A stretch of 64,000 nt of DNA, from positions 372,001-436,000 of the forward strand of contig NZ_JAUSCJ010000022.1 in assembly GCF_030651185.1 (NCBI RefSeq). Reading direction: 5' to 3'. Under the pieces are notes generated by a model. The model searched no databases. It had not been told where the DNA came from and was given only the letters and a program-made list of their open reading frames with translations. Positions 26,297 through 35,314 of the stretch are shown piece after piece; the first letter of the stretch is position 1; each line of letters opens with the position of its first letter. The translations under genes were made by a program, and so were the position numbers. Origin of the DNA: Phenylobacterium sp. (GTDB lineage: Bacteria; Pseudomonadota; Alphaproteobacteria; Caulobacterales; Caulobacteraceae).

Positions 26297-27751
26297 ATGT
26301 TTGAGAAGCTTATTTCGTGGGGCGCGGTGCGCTGGCCCGACGCTATCGCCATCGCGACGCCGAGCAGGTCCCTGACCTATGGGGAGTTCGCGCGGCAAAT
26401 CCGCCGTTGCATCACGGTGCTTGACGACGGGCGCTTCTGGCCCCGCAAGCGGGTGCTGGTCAATGTCGCCGACCCCATGCTGCACTGGGTGTTCACGGCT
26501 GCGTTGGAGGAACTGGGCTGCATCCCCGCCGCGGTGAACGGAGCCCGCCTGGGCCCGGGCAGCGCGGACTATCTGGGCGCGGAGATGATCATCTGCGACG
26601 CGGCCCTCGATCCCTCGGTCGGCTGGGCGCCGCAGCTGGTTGTGGACCAGGCCTGGCTGGACGCCATGGCCGCCGCGCCTGAAGCCGGCCCGACCCGCCA
26701 TGTGCGGGAACAGACAGACGGCGTGCGGATCGTCGCCACCTCGGGCACCACGGGGACCAACAAGAAGATCCTGCTGACCCGCCAGTCGATGGACCTGCGT
26801 GTCATGCACACGGTGATGTCCCAGGTTTTCCTGAACCCGCGCCCCAAGCTGCTGTCGATCATGGGGCCGGGGTCCATTGCGGGATACACCCTGGGCTACT
26901 CCGTCTGGGGCGGCGGCGGCACACTCTGCTTCCACGACCCCGCGAAGGGCATCATGGAAAATCTGCGGCGGCTGGACGCCGACACCGTGGCCCTTGCGCC
27001 CTTCCACCTGCAAATCCTGCTGTCGAGCTTGCCGGAGGGGTTCAAGGCCAAGCCGGGGTTCTCGGTTTTCCTGGTCGGGGGGTCCCTGTCGAAGGTTCTC
27101 GCCGAGGAGACGCGTCGCCGGCTGACCGCCGATGTGATGGTGCTCTACGGCTCGACCGAGACCGGCGCGGTGACGCAGGGTCATATGGACATGCTCGACG
27201 GGGCGGAGGACTCCACCGGCTACGTGCGCCCGTGGGCCGAGGTGCAGATCATCGGGTCGGACGGCAGGGTGCTGCCCCACGGCGAAGTTGGCGAGGTCCG
27301 CGTCCGCAGCGACGAGCTGATCTACGGTTATCTCGACGACGAGACGCTGGACGAAAGCTGCTTTCGCGATGGCTGGTTCATGCCGCGCGACCTGGGCGTG
27401 CTGTCGGCCGGCGGCATTCTGACCATCCTGGGCCGGACAGACGACCTGATGAATATCGGCGGGGCGAAGGTGCTGCCCTCCCGCGGGGAGGCGCGGGCGT
27501 TGGAGTTTCCGGGCGTCATTGACGCGGCGATGTTCGCCGCCCCCGATGCCCAAGGCATCGATACGCCCTGGATCGCTTTTGTGGGCGCCGCGGACCTGGA
27601 CGCCGCAGCCTTCATGGCGTCGATGACCGCAGCCCTGGGCCGGCCGCTGAAGTCGATGCAGATCGGCCAGATTCCGCGCAACGCCCTGGGCAAGATCGAG
27701 CGGGCGACGCTTCGCGCCCTGACGCTCGCGCAAGCGCCGGTGGAAACCTAG
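26297..27751 (+). CDS. AMP-forming acyl/aryl-CoA ligase-like enzyme (ANL superfamily)
   Basis: A 484-residue adenylate-forming enzyme. The P-loop VATSGTTGTNKKILLT is near residue 150 (the usual Pro is Asn), the A5-like motif VLYGSTETGAVTQ near residue 282, the A7/A8 region GWFMPRDLGVL and LGRTDDLMNIGG near residues 360-395, and the A10 lysine in NALGKIERATL near residue 460. It should activate a carboxylate as AMP ester and pass it to CoA or another acceptor, but nothing nearby names the substrate. It is a lone gene, convergent and overlapping four bases with the MAPEG gene. Confidence 0.85.
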   Translation: MFEKLISWGAVRWPDAIAIATPSRSLTYGEFARQIRRCITVLDDGRFWPRKRVLVNVADPMLHWVFTAALEELGCIPAAVNGARLGPGSADYLGAEMIICDAALDPSVGWAPQLVVDQAWLDAMAAAPEAGPTRHVREQTDGVRIVATSGTTGTNKKILLTRQSMDLRVMHTVMSQVFLNPRPKLLSIMGPGSIAGYTLGYSVWGGGGTLCFHDPAKGIMENLRRLDADTVALAPFHLQILLSSLPEGFKAKPGFSVFLVGGSLSKVLAEETRRRLTADVMVLYGSTETGAVTQGHMDMLDGAEDSTGYVRPWAEVQIIGSDGRVLPHGEVGEVRVRSDELIYGYLDDETLDESCFRDGWFMPRDLGVLSAGGILTILGRTDDLMNIGGAKVLPSRGEARALEFPGVIDAAMFAAPDAQGIDTPWIAFVGAADLDAAAFMASMTAALGRPLKSMQIGQIPRNALGKIERATLRALTLAQAPVET

Positions 27752-28155
27752 GCTATGGCGTAGAACAGCAGCGCCACGCCGATGAAGACATAGGCCACCC
27801 AGGACATCAGCACGCCGATCACGCGGGGGAACGAGGTCCCGCCGCTGTTGGAGAGGCCGACGGCGTGCAGGCAGCGGCCGGTAAACATCACGAAGCCGGC
27901 CAAGTGAATGGCCAGGCTCGGCGCGCTCACCAGGGCCAGGACCGCGAGCCCGCACATGGCGGCCGGAACGTATTCGGTGGCGTTGCCGAAGGCGCGGATC
28001 GCCTGGGCCAGTTCGGGGATGCCTTCGTCGCCGAGCGCCACCTTGTGCTTCTGGCGCTGGCGCACCACCAGCAGGGACAGGACCAGCAGCAGGAACATGT
28101 GCAGGCCGACCCAGAGGGCGGCGGCGTTGCCGGAGAACGAAGTTACGGCGTCCAT
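27748..28155 (-). CDS. MAPEG family membrane protein
   Basis: A 135-residue protein with four predicted helices. The first helix (ALWVGLHMFLLLVLSLLVVRQRQKHKV) ends in a conserved Arg/Lys-rich loop, followed by IRAFGNATEYVPAAM, the glutathione-contact motif (RxFxNxxEyxP) of the MAPEG family, and GRCLHAVGLSN in the third loop. MAPEG proteins include microsomal glutathione transferases and eicosanoid enzymes; bacterial members are usually of unknown substrate. Gene is single, followed on the same strand by no close partner; upstream is ubiD transcribed the same way from 28221. Confidence 0.88.
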   Translation of the reverse strand: MDAVTSFSGNAAALWVGLHMFLLLVLSLLVVRQRQKHKVALGDEGIPELAQAIRAFGNATEYVPAAMCGLAVLALVSAPSLAIHLAGFVMFTGRCLHAVGLSNSGGTSFPRVIGVLMSWVAYVFIGVALLFYAIA

Positions 28156-28220
28156 GGTGTCACTTTCCCGCTAAGCGGCGGCAGTTGGGGTCGAAATCCG
28201 GAAAAGGGCAACCCCCGCCG

Positions 28221-29747
28221 CTATTTGACCGGCGCGCCGCCCCCCGGCAGACCAAGCTTCGACCACTTCTCGGTGACGAGCTTCACCGTCGCCTCGTCCA
28301 TGCCAAGCTTTTGGCCCCACTCCCGATGGGTCTCGGGCGGCCATTTGTTGGTGGCGTCCAGGCCGATCTTCGACCCCAGGCCGCTCTCGGGCGAGGCGAA
28401 GTCGAGATAGTCGATGGGCGTGCCCTCGACGAGGGTGATGTCCCGGGCCGGATCCATGCGGGTCGACAGCGCCCACATCACGTCCTTCCAGTCCCGCGCG
28501 TTGATGTCGTCGTCCACGACGATCACCCACTTGGTGTACATGAACTGCCGAAGGTAGCTCCAGACCCCCATCATCACGCGCTTGGCGTGGCCGGGATAGG
28601 CCTTCTTCATCGAGACCACGGCGATGCGGTAGGAGCACCCCTCGGGCGGCAGCCAGAAGTCCACAATCTCCGGGAACTGCTGGCGCAGCAGGGGGATGAA
28701 GACCTCGTTCAGCGCCTCCCCCAGCACGCTGGGCTCGTCCGGGGGACGTCCGGTGAAGGTGGTCAGGTAGATCGGGTTCTTCCGCATGGTGATGGCGGAA
28801 ACCTTGAACACCGGGAACGGCTCGACCGAGTTGTAGTAGCCGGTGTGATCGCCGTAGGGGCCCTCATCGGCATATTCGTCCAGCATTACGTGGCCTTCGA
28901 TGACGATCTCGGCGTTGGCCGGGACCATCAGCGGGACGGTCTTGGCGGGGACCAGCTCGACCTTGGCGCCGCGCATCAGGCCGGCGAACTGATACTCCGA
29001 CAGGGTCTCGGGCACCGGGGTCACGGCGGCCAGGATGGTGCCGGGATCGGCGCCGATCACCACGCAGGCGGGCAGGGCGTCGGGCTTGCCGGCCGCCTTC
29101 CAGCGGCGATGATGCTGAGCGCCGCCGCGATGCGCCAGCCAGCGCATGATCGTCTTGTCCTTGCCGATCACCTGCATGCGGTAGATGCCGAGGTTGTAGT
29201 CGTCCTCGCGATCCTCCGACGGGCCCTTGGTGACCACCAGCGGCCAGGTGATCAGGGGGGCCGGTTCGCCTGGCCAGCAGGTCTGGATCGGCAGCTTGTT
29301 GAGGTCGATCTGATCGCCGGTCCAGACGATCTCCTGCACCGGCGCCTTCTTCACGATGGCCGGCCGCATCGACATCACGGTCTTGGCCAGCGGCAGCATG
29401 TCCCAGGCGTCCTTGAGGCCGCGTGGCGGTTCGGGCGCGCGCAGGAAGGCCAACAGTTCCCCCACCTCGCGGAGTTCGGCGGCGGTGGTGCGTTCCTGAT
29501 TGTCCAGGGTGACGCCCATGGCCACCCGTTTCACGGTGCCGAACAGATTGACCAGGCAGGGCATGCCCGAGGGTTCGCCATCGGCTCGGGTGACGTTCTC
29601 GAACAGCACCGCCGGTCCGCCGGTGGCCAGCAGGCGGCGCTGAATCTCGGTCATTTCAAGCACAGATGAGACGGGCTCGACGACGCGCACCAGTTCGCCG
29701 GCGGCTTCCAGCTTGGCGATGAAATCCCGCAGGGACCGATAGGCCAT
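28221..29747 (-). CDS. ubiD: UbiD family decarboxylase (3-octaprenyl-4-hydroxybenzoate carboxy-lyase)
   Basis: A 508-residue prenylated-FMN decarboxylase. The start [19 protein letters not shown] is the classic UbiD N-terminus, and [27 protein letters not shown] and [12 protein letters not shown] (acidic catalytic residues) mark the core. It removes the carboxyl group from polyprenyl hydroxybenzoate in ubiquinone synthesis. The expected partner UbiX (flavin prenyltransferase) is not in the window, but ubiA lies about 7 kb downstream at 36795-37733. An in-frame ATG at 29801 adds 18 non-conserved residues and is less likely. Divergent from the small protein gene at 29840. Confidence 0.92.
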   Translation of the reverse strand: MAYRSLRDFIAKLEAAGELVRVVEPVSSVLEMTEIQRRLLATGGPAVLFENVTRADGEPSGMPCLVNLFGTVKRVAMGVTLDNQERTTAAELREVGELLAFLRAPEPPRGLKDAWDMLPLAKTVMSMRPAIVKKAPVQEIVWTGDQIDLNKLPIQTCWPGEPAPLITWPLVVTKGPSEDREDDYNLGIYRMQVIGKDKTIMRWLAHRGGAQHHRRWKAAGKPDALPACVVIGADPGTILAAVTPVPETLSEYQFAGLMRGAKVELVPAKTVPLMVPANAEIVIEGHVMLDEYADEGPYGDHTGYYNSVEPFPVFKVSAITMRKNPIYLTTFTGRPPDEPSVLGEALNEVFIPLLRQQFPEIVDFWLPPEGCSYRIAVVSMKKAYPGHAKRVMMGVWSYLRQFMYTKWVIVVDDDINARDWKDVMWALSTRMDPARDITLVEGTPIDYLDFASPESGLGSKIGLDATNKWPPETHREWGQKLGMDEATVKLVTEKWSKLGLPGGGAPVK

Positions 29748-29839
29748 GTGCTCTCCGAAAACAGTTGGCCGGAAGCTAGGGCCGCCCCCTGCGTCTGTCA
29801 CCCTTTGCGGCGCGTCGGGAGCGGGGTAAAATCAAAGCC

Positions 29840-30067
29840 ATGAAACGTCTCGACCTCGACGATCTGTCCCCCAAGCTTGCCCAGCTGCTCACCAGCCTGG
29901 AGGAGGGCGAGGAACTGCTGCTGGTTCAGGACGGCATGGTCGCCGCCCGCCTGACCGGCGGCGCGCCGGCCCCCAAGGCCGCCGATGACGAGCCCGAGCG
30001 GCCGCCCGAGGAACAGGCCAAGGAAATCTTCGAGCAGTTCCGCTCGTTGATGGAGGACGAGTTCTAG
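29840..30067 (+). CDS. Small acidic protein with a Phd/YefM-like N-terminal half
   Basis: A 75-residue protein I cannot assign to a named family. Residues 1-38 (DLDDLSPKLAQLLTSLEEGEEL, then VAARLTGG) follow the pattern of Phd/YefM antitoxins: a short helix, a Gly-Glu-Glu turn, a beta strand, and ARL. The C-terminal half is acidic with Pro (ERPPEEQAKEIFEQFRSLM). No toxin-like ORF is adjacent; the downstream gene is on the other strand and overlaps by four bases. It may be an orphan antitoxin-like regulator or an unrelated conserved small protein. Confidence 0.6.
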   Translation: MKRLDLDDLSPKLAQLLTSLEEGEELLLVQDGMVAARLTGGAPAPKAADDEPERPPEEQAKEIFEQFRSLMEDEF

Positions 30068-30408
30068 GTCTTCGCGGCGTCGAATTCCTTGACCCACTTC
30101 TTCGGGGCGATCTCCCGCCACTTGCGGTCGAGGAAATTGCGGAACGATCCAGGGTGCAGGCTCTCGATGCGGGCCAGCACGCTGGGATAGTCCTTGTAGT
30201 GCGCGGTGATGTGGAAGGTGGCGGGCTCGGCCTCCATCAGCATCTCGCGCTCGTCCATGCTGATCCCGGTCAGGACCACGCTCTGATCCTCGCGACGCAG
30301 GCGGGTGAAGAACTTGCCGTTCACCTTGTAGGCGGGCGCGCCGTAGGACACGCCCTCCTCTGCGCCGGGAAACGACAGAATGATTTCACGCATCTCGTCG
30401 GGGGTCAT
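30064..30408 (-). CDS. MmcQ/YjbR family protein
   Basis: A 114-residue protein of the MmcQ/YjbR family, recognised from MREIILSFPGAEEGVSYGAPAYKVNGKFFTRL at residues 6-37 and the closing RIESLHPGSFRNFLDRKWREIAPKK. The fold resembles DNA-binding CyaY-like domains but the function is not known. It follows the YdeI-like gene by 11 bases on the same strand. Confidence 0.85.
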   Translation of the reverse strand: MTPDEMREIILSFPGAEEGVSYGAPAYKVNGKFFTRLRREDQSVVLTGISMDEREMLMEAEPATFHITAHYKDYPSVLARIESLHPGSFRNFLDRKWREIAPKKWVKEFDAAKT

Positions 30409-30419
30409 GGGTCCTCCGT

Positions 30420-30986
30420 CTATTTGGTGGGCGAGCCGAGTTGGCGGTCTTCCGCCGAGGCTTCGATCAGGATGCCCAGGCGCTTGGTCCGGGTCGGCTG
30501 GGTCTTGGCGCTGGTCACCCGATGGACGGCGACCTTGCGGTACCAGGCGGGAAAGGCCTGGAAGCCCGCCCAGGCCTTGGCGTCGGCCTGGAACTGGGCA
30601 AGTTCGGCCTGGGTGAAGACCTCAGCGGGCTTCTCATAGGAATACTGGTTGGTCCTGGCCTTGCCGGCCTCGTAGGCCACGCGGCCGGCGGGCTCGATCA
30701 GACCCTCGGCGTCGAGCTCGGCGTAGCGCTTGAGGTTGACCTGGCTCCAGATGCCGGTGGCTTTGCGCGGCGTGAAGCGGATGCGGTAGGCCTCGTCGTT
30801 GATCCGGTGGCGCACCCCGTCGATCCAGCCATAGGCGAGCGCCTGGTCCACTGACTGCGGCCAGGTCATGGAGGGCTTGCTCGAGCCGACCTTGTAGAAG
30901 CCCACTGAGAGCTCGGTCTCGCTGGCGTGGCGCCGGGCCAGCCAGGCGCGAAAGTCGGCGGGGGTTTCGAAGAACAGCGGGTCCAT
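30420..30986 (-). CDS. YdeI/OmpD-associated family protein
   Basis: A 188-residue protein of the YdeI (bacteriocin-protection, DUF1905-like) family: FRAWLARRHASETELSVGFYK near the start, SMTWPQSVDQALAYGWIDG (near residue 38), RFTPRKATGIWSQVN, and the lysine-rich end. E. coli YdeI protects from certain cationic peptides; that is family knowledge and not evidence for this protein. The start ATG shares one base with the stop of the upstream gamma-glutamyltransferase gene (TGATG), so the two are coupled. Confidence 0.85.
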   Translation of the reverse strand: MDPLFFETPADFRAWLARRHASETELSVGFYKVGSSKPSMTWPQSVDQALAYGWIDGVRHRINDEAYRIRFTPRKATGIWSQVNLKRYAELDAEGLIEPAGRVAYEAGKARTNQYSYEKPAEVFTQAELAQFQADAKAWAGFQAFPAWYRKVAVHRVTSAKTQPTRTKRLGILIEASAEDRQLGSPTK

Positions 30987-32749
30987 CAGTAGCCCAGCGC
31001 CACCCCGTCCTTGCGCATCTCGGTCGCCGCGGCATACCGGCCGGGCCAACGCTCGATGGCCTGGTAGCCGCCATAGCCGCCCGGCTCCGGCGCCATGATC
31101 CAGCCGATCTTGGCCAGCGCCTGCTTTGTCGCCTCCGGCACGCCGGTTTCCAGGTTGAGCACGCCCACCCCCTGCTGGGCCTCGCCGGTGGGTTCGGTGG
31201 AGCCGCCGTGGTGCCAGCGGGGCGAGTCGCCGGCCTCCTGAACGCCAAGGCCGAAGTCGATCATGTTGGAGATGATCTGCGCCTGGCCCTGGGGCTGCAT
31301 GTCGCCGCCCATGACCCCGAAGGACAGCCACGGCTGATCCCCCTTCGTCGCAAAGCCGGGGATGATGGTCTGGAAGGGCCGCTTGCCGGGCGCGTAGAGG
31401 TTAGGGTGGCCGTCGGTGAGGGCGAAGAGCTCGCCGCGGTCCTGGAACATGAAGCCCAGGCCGTCGGGCATCAGCCCTGAACCCATGCCGCGATAGTTGG
31501 ACTGGATGATGGAGACCATCATGCCGTCGGCGTCGCTGGTGGTGAAATAGGTGGTGTCGCCTTGGCTGGGCGCCTGGCCCGGATTGACCGGGGTCAGGAT
31601 GCGATCGGGGCGGATGAACTTCGCGCGCTCCTTGGCGTAGGCCTTGGAGATCAGCCACTCGGTGGGGATCTTGGCGAAGTCCGGATCGGCGTAGTAGCGG
31701 GCGCGGTCCTCGAAGGCCAGGCGCTTGGCCTCCACCCCATGGTGGATCGCGGCGGCGGACTGGAAGCCCATCGCCTTGATGTCGAATTCCTCCATGATGT
31801 TCAGGGCTTGCAGGGTGGCCAGGCCCTGGCTGTTGGGGGACAGGCCCCAGACGTCCACGCCGCGATAGTTGACCTTGTGCGGCGGGTCCCAGCGGCTGTG
31901 GTGCGCGGCCAGGTCGGCCTTGGTCATCCAGCCGCCGATGCGCTTGAAATAGCGCTCGATGCTGGCGGCGATCTCGCCCTCGTAGAAGCCGTCGCGGCCG
32001 TCCTGGGCGATCAGGCCGTAGGTGCGGGCCAGGCCTGGATTGCGGAACACCTCGCCCTCGACCGGGGTCCTGCCGCTGGGCGCCCAGACCGACTTGAAGT
32101 TCTCCACCTCCTCCAGGCCGGCGCCCGGCCTGGTGAAGTTCTTGAGGGAGCGTTCCAGGTAGTAGGCGACGTTCTGGGTGACCGGGGCGCCTTCTTCGCA
32201 GTGCGTGATGGCCGCCTTGAACAGGTCCTTCCACTTCAGCTTGCCGTAGCGCTGGTGCAGGGCCCACCAGGCGTCGACGGCGCCCGGCACACTGACCGAG
32301 ACCGCGCCGTAGGAGGGGATCAGGCCGTTCTTCGATCGCGCACGCACCGTCTCCAACGACAGGCCCTTGGGGCTGCGGCCCGAGCCGTTGAGGCCCACGA
32401 CCTGCTTGGTCTTCGGGTCCCACAGCATGACGAAGCAGTCGCCGCCGATCCCGCAGGCGATGGGCTCGACAAACCCCAGCACCGCATTGGCGGCGATGGC
32501 CGCGTCCACCGCCGACCCCCCGGCCTTGAGGATCTCGATGGCCGCCAGGCTGGCCAGGGGGTGGGCGGTGGCCGCGGCGCCGTGGACCCCCCAGGCGGCG
32601 CTACGGCTGGCGAAGGTGGCGCCGTCCACGCGGTCGCCGCCGCGCACGTCGGGGCGGTTGCGGTTGGGATTGTCTGAGCGCGCGTCGGCCAGGGCGCGGG
32701 TGGCCAGGGCGGCGGCGGGGAGGGCGGCGAGGAAGGTGCGGCGGCGCAT
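30986..32749 (-). CDS. Gamma-glutamyltransferase family protein
   Basis: A 587-residue Ntn-hydrolase precursor. A twin-arginine-like signal (MRRRTFLAALPAAALATRALA) points to periplasmic export. The large-subunit part carries AAIAANAVLGFVEPIACGIGGDCF and the GSGRSPKGL substrate-binding stretch (near residue 120); the small subunit begins with the processing Thr in the QGDTTYFTTSDADG region (near residue 396), followed by GSGLMPDGLGF and GVMGGDMQPQGQ. Autocleavage and gamma-glutamyl hydrolysis or transfer from glutathione-like compounds are expected from the family. First gene of a three-gene minus-strand unit. Confidence 0.88.
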   Translation of the reverse strand: MRRRTFLAALPAAALATRALADARSDNPNRNRPDVRGGDRVDGATFASRSAAWGVHGAAATAHPLASLAAIEILKAGGSAVDAAIAANAVLGFVEPIACGIGGDCFVMLWDPKTKQVVGLNGSGRSPKGLSLETVRARSKNGLIPSYGAVSVSVPGAVDAWWALHQRYGKLKWKDLFKAAITHCEEGAPVTQNVAYYLERSLKNFTRPGAGLEEVENFKSVWAPSGRTPVEGEVFRNPGLARTYGLIAQDGRDGFYEGEIAASIERYFKRIGGWMTKADLAAHHSRWDPPHKVNYRGVDVWGLSPNSQGLATLQALNIMEEFDIKAMGFQSAAAIHHGVEAKRLAFEDRARYYADPDFAKIPTEWLISKAYAKERAKFIRPDRILTPVNPGQAPSQGDTTYFTTSDADGMMVSIIQSNYRGMGSGLMPDGLGFMFQDRGELFALTDGHPNLYAPGKRPFQTIIPGFATKGDQPWLSFGVMGGDMQPQGQAQIISNMIDFGLGVQEAGDSPRWHHGGSTEPTGEAQQGVGVLNLETGVPEATKQALAKIGWIMAPEPGGYGGYQAIERWPGRYAAATEMRKDGVALGY

Positions 32750-32843
32750 GGGGGCTCCAAGACTGGACGTCGCGCACTATGGCTCAGGCGTCGGGGCCCG
32801 CGTGAAACTTTCCTCGGAAACGCCACCGAGCGTCATTCTCGTC

Positions 32844-34121
32844 TCAGGGAGCCGGTTGCAGGTTGAGCGCCGTCAGGGCGTCGGCGATGGGAATGAAGAA
32901 GTTCAGGCCCATGGGCGCCGACCCCTCGAACATCCCCGACACCGCGATCGCCACCACCTGGCCCTTCTCGTTCACCAGCGGCCCGCCGCTATTGCCGTGA
33001 TTGATGGAGACATCGCTCTGAATCAGGCGCTGGCCCTTCTCAGTGCGCAACGCCGAGACGATGCCCTTGGTGACCGAGCCCTGCAGCTTTTCCTCCAGGG
33101 GCGCGCCGATGGCGAAGACGGTGTCCCCGACCGACGGAATCCCGGTGTGGAGGCCCAGCGGCGTGCGGCCGTTCGGGTCGGTCTTGATCAGCGCCACGTC
33201 CCGGGCGCTGTCGGTGCGGATCACATCGCCCAGGGCCTCTGTCCCGTCGGGCCAGCGCACCTTCACGAACTTGGCGGCGCCCACCACGTGCTGGTTGGTG
33301 ATCACGTAACCGTCGCGGGAAACCAGGAAACCGCTGCCCATGCCATCGCCGGAGAACACGACGGGCGCGACCGCGACCGCCTGGGCGATGGAGCGGGGCG
33401 CTGTGGATGCCGCCCCCGGCAGCAGAATCTGCGGGCCCTTGGGTGGGGCGGGTGCGGAGGTCGCCGTGGGGCCGCCGGTGACCAGCGCCCGGAACTCAGG
33501 ACTGATCAGCAACTGGCGGGCGTTCTCGCGGAACGCTTCCATGGTGATGCGTAACCGATTGCCGGTCTGGGATTTGCTGGTTTCATAACCGCCAACCGTC
33601 TGGATGCGGGCCACGATCTTGCGGTCCAGGGACGAATAGACCTGCCACTCGACAGTCATCAGAACGGCGCCGCTCTCCAACGAGTAGCTTTTCAAGAGGC
33701 CGCACCCGACACAGAATCGCCCCTTCATGTCGCTGATGAGCGCGCCGATTTGGAGGTCCGCCGCCGAACCCGTTCCAAACAGGTCAGCGGTGTCGGTCTC
33801 AAGTCTGAAACCACTGTCGCGGAATTCGTCGGACAGAACCCGCGCAAAGGACCCCGGCTCGAGCTCGCTCTTGCCGGCGTTCCAAACCAAGGGTGGGGCA
33901 GACAGGAATAGCTCGCTATACCGTACGGAGGCCCACTGCTGACCGTCGGGAAGCTGAATGACCACCCGCGCGAGCTTCACCGCGCGCCTCGCCTCGCCGG
34001 GAGCAAGCACCTGCATGGGAGCCGGCGGCGGCAAGGTGAAGGCCCCCACACGCTCCGCAGCCTGGGCCACACCGCCGGCCAACAAGGCCAGAACCAATCC
34101 GGCGAACACCACGCCACGCAT
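32844..34121 (-). CDS. Exported S1C trypsin-like serine protease with an extra N-terminal domain
   Basis: A 425-residue protein with a signal peptide (VVFAGLVLALLAGGVAQA). Residues 25-210 form a domain I do not recognise as a named family, reminiscent of ABC-type auxiliary lipoprotein folds: FSAPPLVWN-type strands, EFRDSGFRLETD, MTVEWQVYSSLDRKI. Residues 235-420 are a trypsin-like domain with His in ITNQHVVGAAKF, Asp in RDVALIKTD and Ser in HGNSGGPLV. There is no PDZ domain, so it is not a standard DegP. It stands alone, transcribed away from the VOC gene at 34175; a periplasmic quality-control role is inference. Confidence 0.82.
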   Translation of the reverse strand: MRGVVFAGLVLALLAGGVAQAAERVGAFTLPPPAPMQVLAPGEARRAVKLARVVIQLPDGQQWASVRYSELFLSAPPLVWNAGKSELEPGSFARVLSDEFRDSGFRLETDTADLFGTGSAADLQIGALISDMKGRFCVGCGLLKSYSLESGAVLMTVEWQVYSSLDRKIVARIQTVGGYETSKSQTGNRLRITMEAFRENARQLLISPEFRALVTGGPTATSAPAPPKGPQILLPGAASTAPRSIAQAVAVAPVVFSGDGMGSGFLVSRDGYVITNQHVVGAAKFVKVRWPDGTEALGDVIRTDSARDVALIKTDPNGRTPLGLHTGIPSVGDTVFAIGAPLEEKLQGSVTKGIVSALRTEKGQRLIQSDVSINHGNSGGPLVNEKGQVVAIAVSGMFEGSAPMGLNFFIPIADALTALNLQPAP

Positions 34122-34174
34122 CGTCAGCCCCCCAGCTATCCGTCAGGAATTACAGCACGCGCCAGGCACCCAAT

Positions 34175-34519
34175 TCAATCCTCGGTAAAGACCGCCAACT
34201 CGTTCCCGCTGGGGTCGCGGAAGTGGAAGCGGCGGCCGCCGGGGAAGCTGAAGATCGGCTTGACGATCGTCCCGCCGGCGGCGCTCACCTTGGCCAGCAT
34301 GGCCTCGATGTCCGTGGTGAAGATCACCACCAGGGGCGCGGCCGGAACCTCGGCCGGATCGGCCTGGAAACCGCCGTCCAGGCCGCTGTCGCCGAAGGCG
34401 GCATAGGTCGGACCATAGTCGGTGAAGGTCCAGCCGAAGGCCTGGCCGTAGAAGCTCTTGGTGGCGGGCAGGTCCGTGCCCGGCAGCTCCACATAGTCGA
34501 TCTTGCCGTCTTCGCGCAT
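34175..34519 (-). CDS. VOC family protein
   Basis: A 114-residue VOC protein with the pattern KIDYVELPGTDLPATKSFYGQAFGW at the start and RRFHFRDPSGNELAVF at the end, including the FxDPxGN-ELAV block in which the Glu is the usual metal ligand. The family covers glyoxalases, dioxygenases and resistance proteins, so activity is open. It lies 44 bases downstream of the methyltransferase gene on the same strand and so may share its transcript. Confidence 0.85.
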   Translation of the reverse strand: MREDGKIDYVELPGTDLPATKSFYGQAFGWTFTDYGPTYAAFGDSGLDGGFQADPAEVPAAPLVVIFTTDIEAMLAKVSAAGGTIVKPIFSFPGGRRFHFRDPSGNELAVFTED

Positions 34520-34563
34520 TTCGGTCGCCGCTTTCTGTTCTGTATTTGTTCTTTTGTAAAAGC

Positions 34564-35226
34564 TCAGGCCAGGAGAGTCCAGACCGAGGTTTTCTTGACC
34601 TCCTGGTCCTCCAATTCTCGGGTGGTGGCCACCTGGTATTCGGCCAGCTTGGTGAGGCCCGAGCGCGGGAAATAGGAGCGTCCCGGATCGCCGATCAGGA
34701 CGGTGGTCCCGCGCGCCCGGGCGTCGGCCAGCCAGGCCATGACGGCGTCGGCCATGGGCTTTTCGTAGCAGATGTCGCCGGCCAGGATGACGTCGGCGGC
34801 GGGGGCCGGGGCATCCAGCAGGTTGGCGTCGGTGAAGTCCACGCTGACGCCGTTGGCTAGGGCGTTCAGCGACAGCGCCGCGCCGCAGAAGCCGTCGATG
34901 TCGGCGGCCAGGACGTGGGTCGCACCGGCCTGCATGGCGGCGATCCCGACGATCCCGGAGCCGGAGGCGAAGTCCACCACCCGCTTGCCGGCGACGACCT
35001 GCGGATTGTCCAGGGTGTAGCGCGCCAGGGCCTGGCCGCCGGCCCAGGCAAAGGCCCAGAAGGGCGGGGGCAGGCCGATCTCGGCCAGGGCCTCCTCGGT
35101 CATTTTCCAGATCGGGGTGATCTCGTCGGCGAGATGCAGCTTCAGCTCCGGCGTATGGGGCGGGATCTGCAGCCGGGTGTTTTCGAGGATGAAGGCGCGG
35201 CGGCCCTCAAAGCTGGGATCGATCAT
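34564..35226 (-). CDS. Protein lysine methyltransferase (ETFB lysine methyltransferase-like)
   Basis: A 220-residue class I SAM methyltransferase of the METTL20/ETFBKMT-type bacterial group. It shows FWAFAWAGGQALARYTLDNP (near residue 50), motif I VVDFASGSGIVGIAA (near residue 80), and the group-specific post-I block VILAGDICYEKPM (near residue 136), then GTTVLIGDPGRSYFPR. Members trimethylate lysines on the beta subunit of electron transfer flavoprotein; substrate here is inferred from family only. Start ATG 35226 gives the usual N-terminus. Confidence 0.82.
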   Translation of the reverse strand: MIDPSFEGRRAFILENTRLQIPPHTPELKLHLADEITPIWKMTEEALAEIGLPPPFWAFAWAGGQALARYTLDNPQVVAGKRVVDFASGSGIVGIAAMQAGATHVLAADIDGFCGAALSLNALANGVSVDFTDANLLDAPAPAADVILAGDICYEKPMADAVMAWLADARARGTTVLIGDPGRSYFPRSGLTKLAEYQVATTRELEDQEVKKTSVWTLLA

Positions 35227-35314
35227 CCCCCCGCTTAGAGGCTTTAAGTCGAAAACTGAATGCCTCTAGGTCGTTTGCTTGGTCGCGTCACGGGCGCCTG
35301 AACCGGCGGCCACT

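Noticed and set aside
26246..27955. 569-codon ORF on the minus strand
   Set aside because: It is the antisense of the ligase gene, with composition typical of a high-GC shadow frame (many Gly, Arg, Ala, His) and no recognisable domain.
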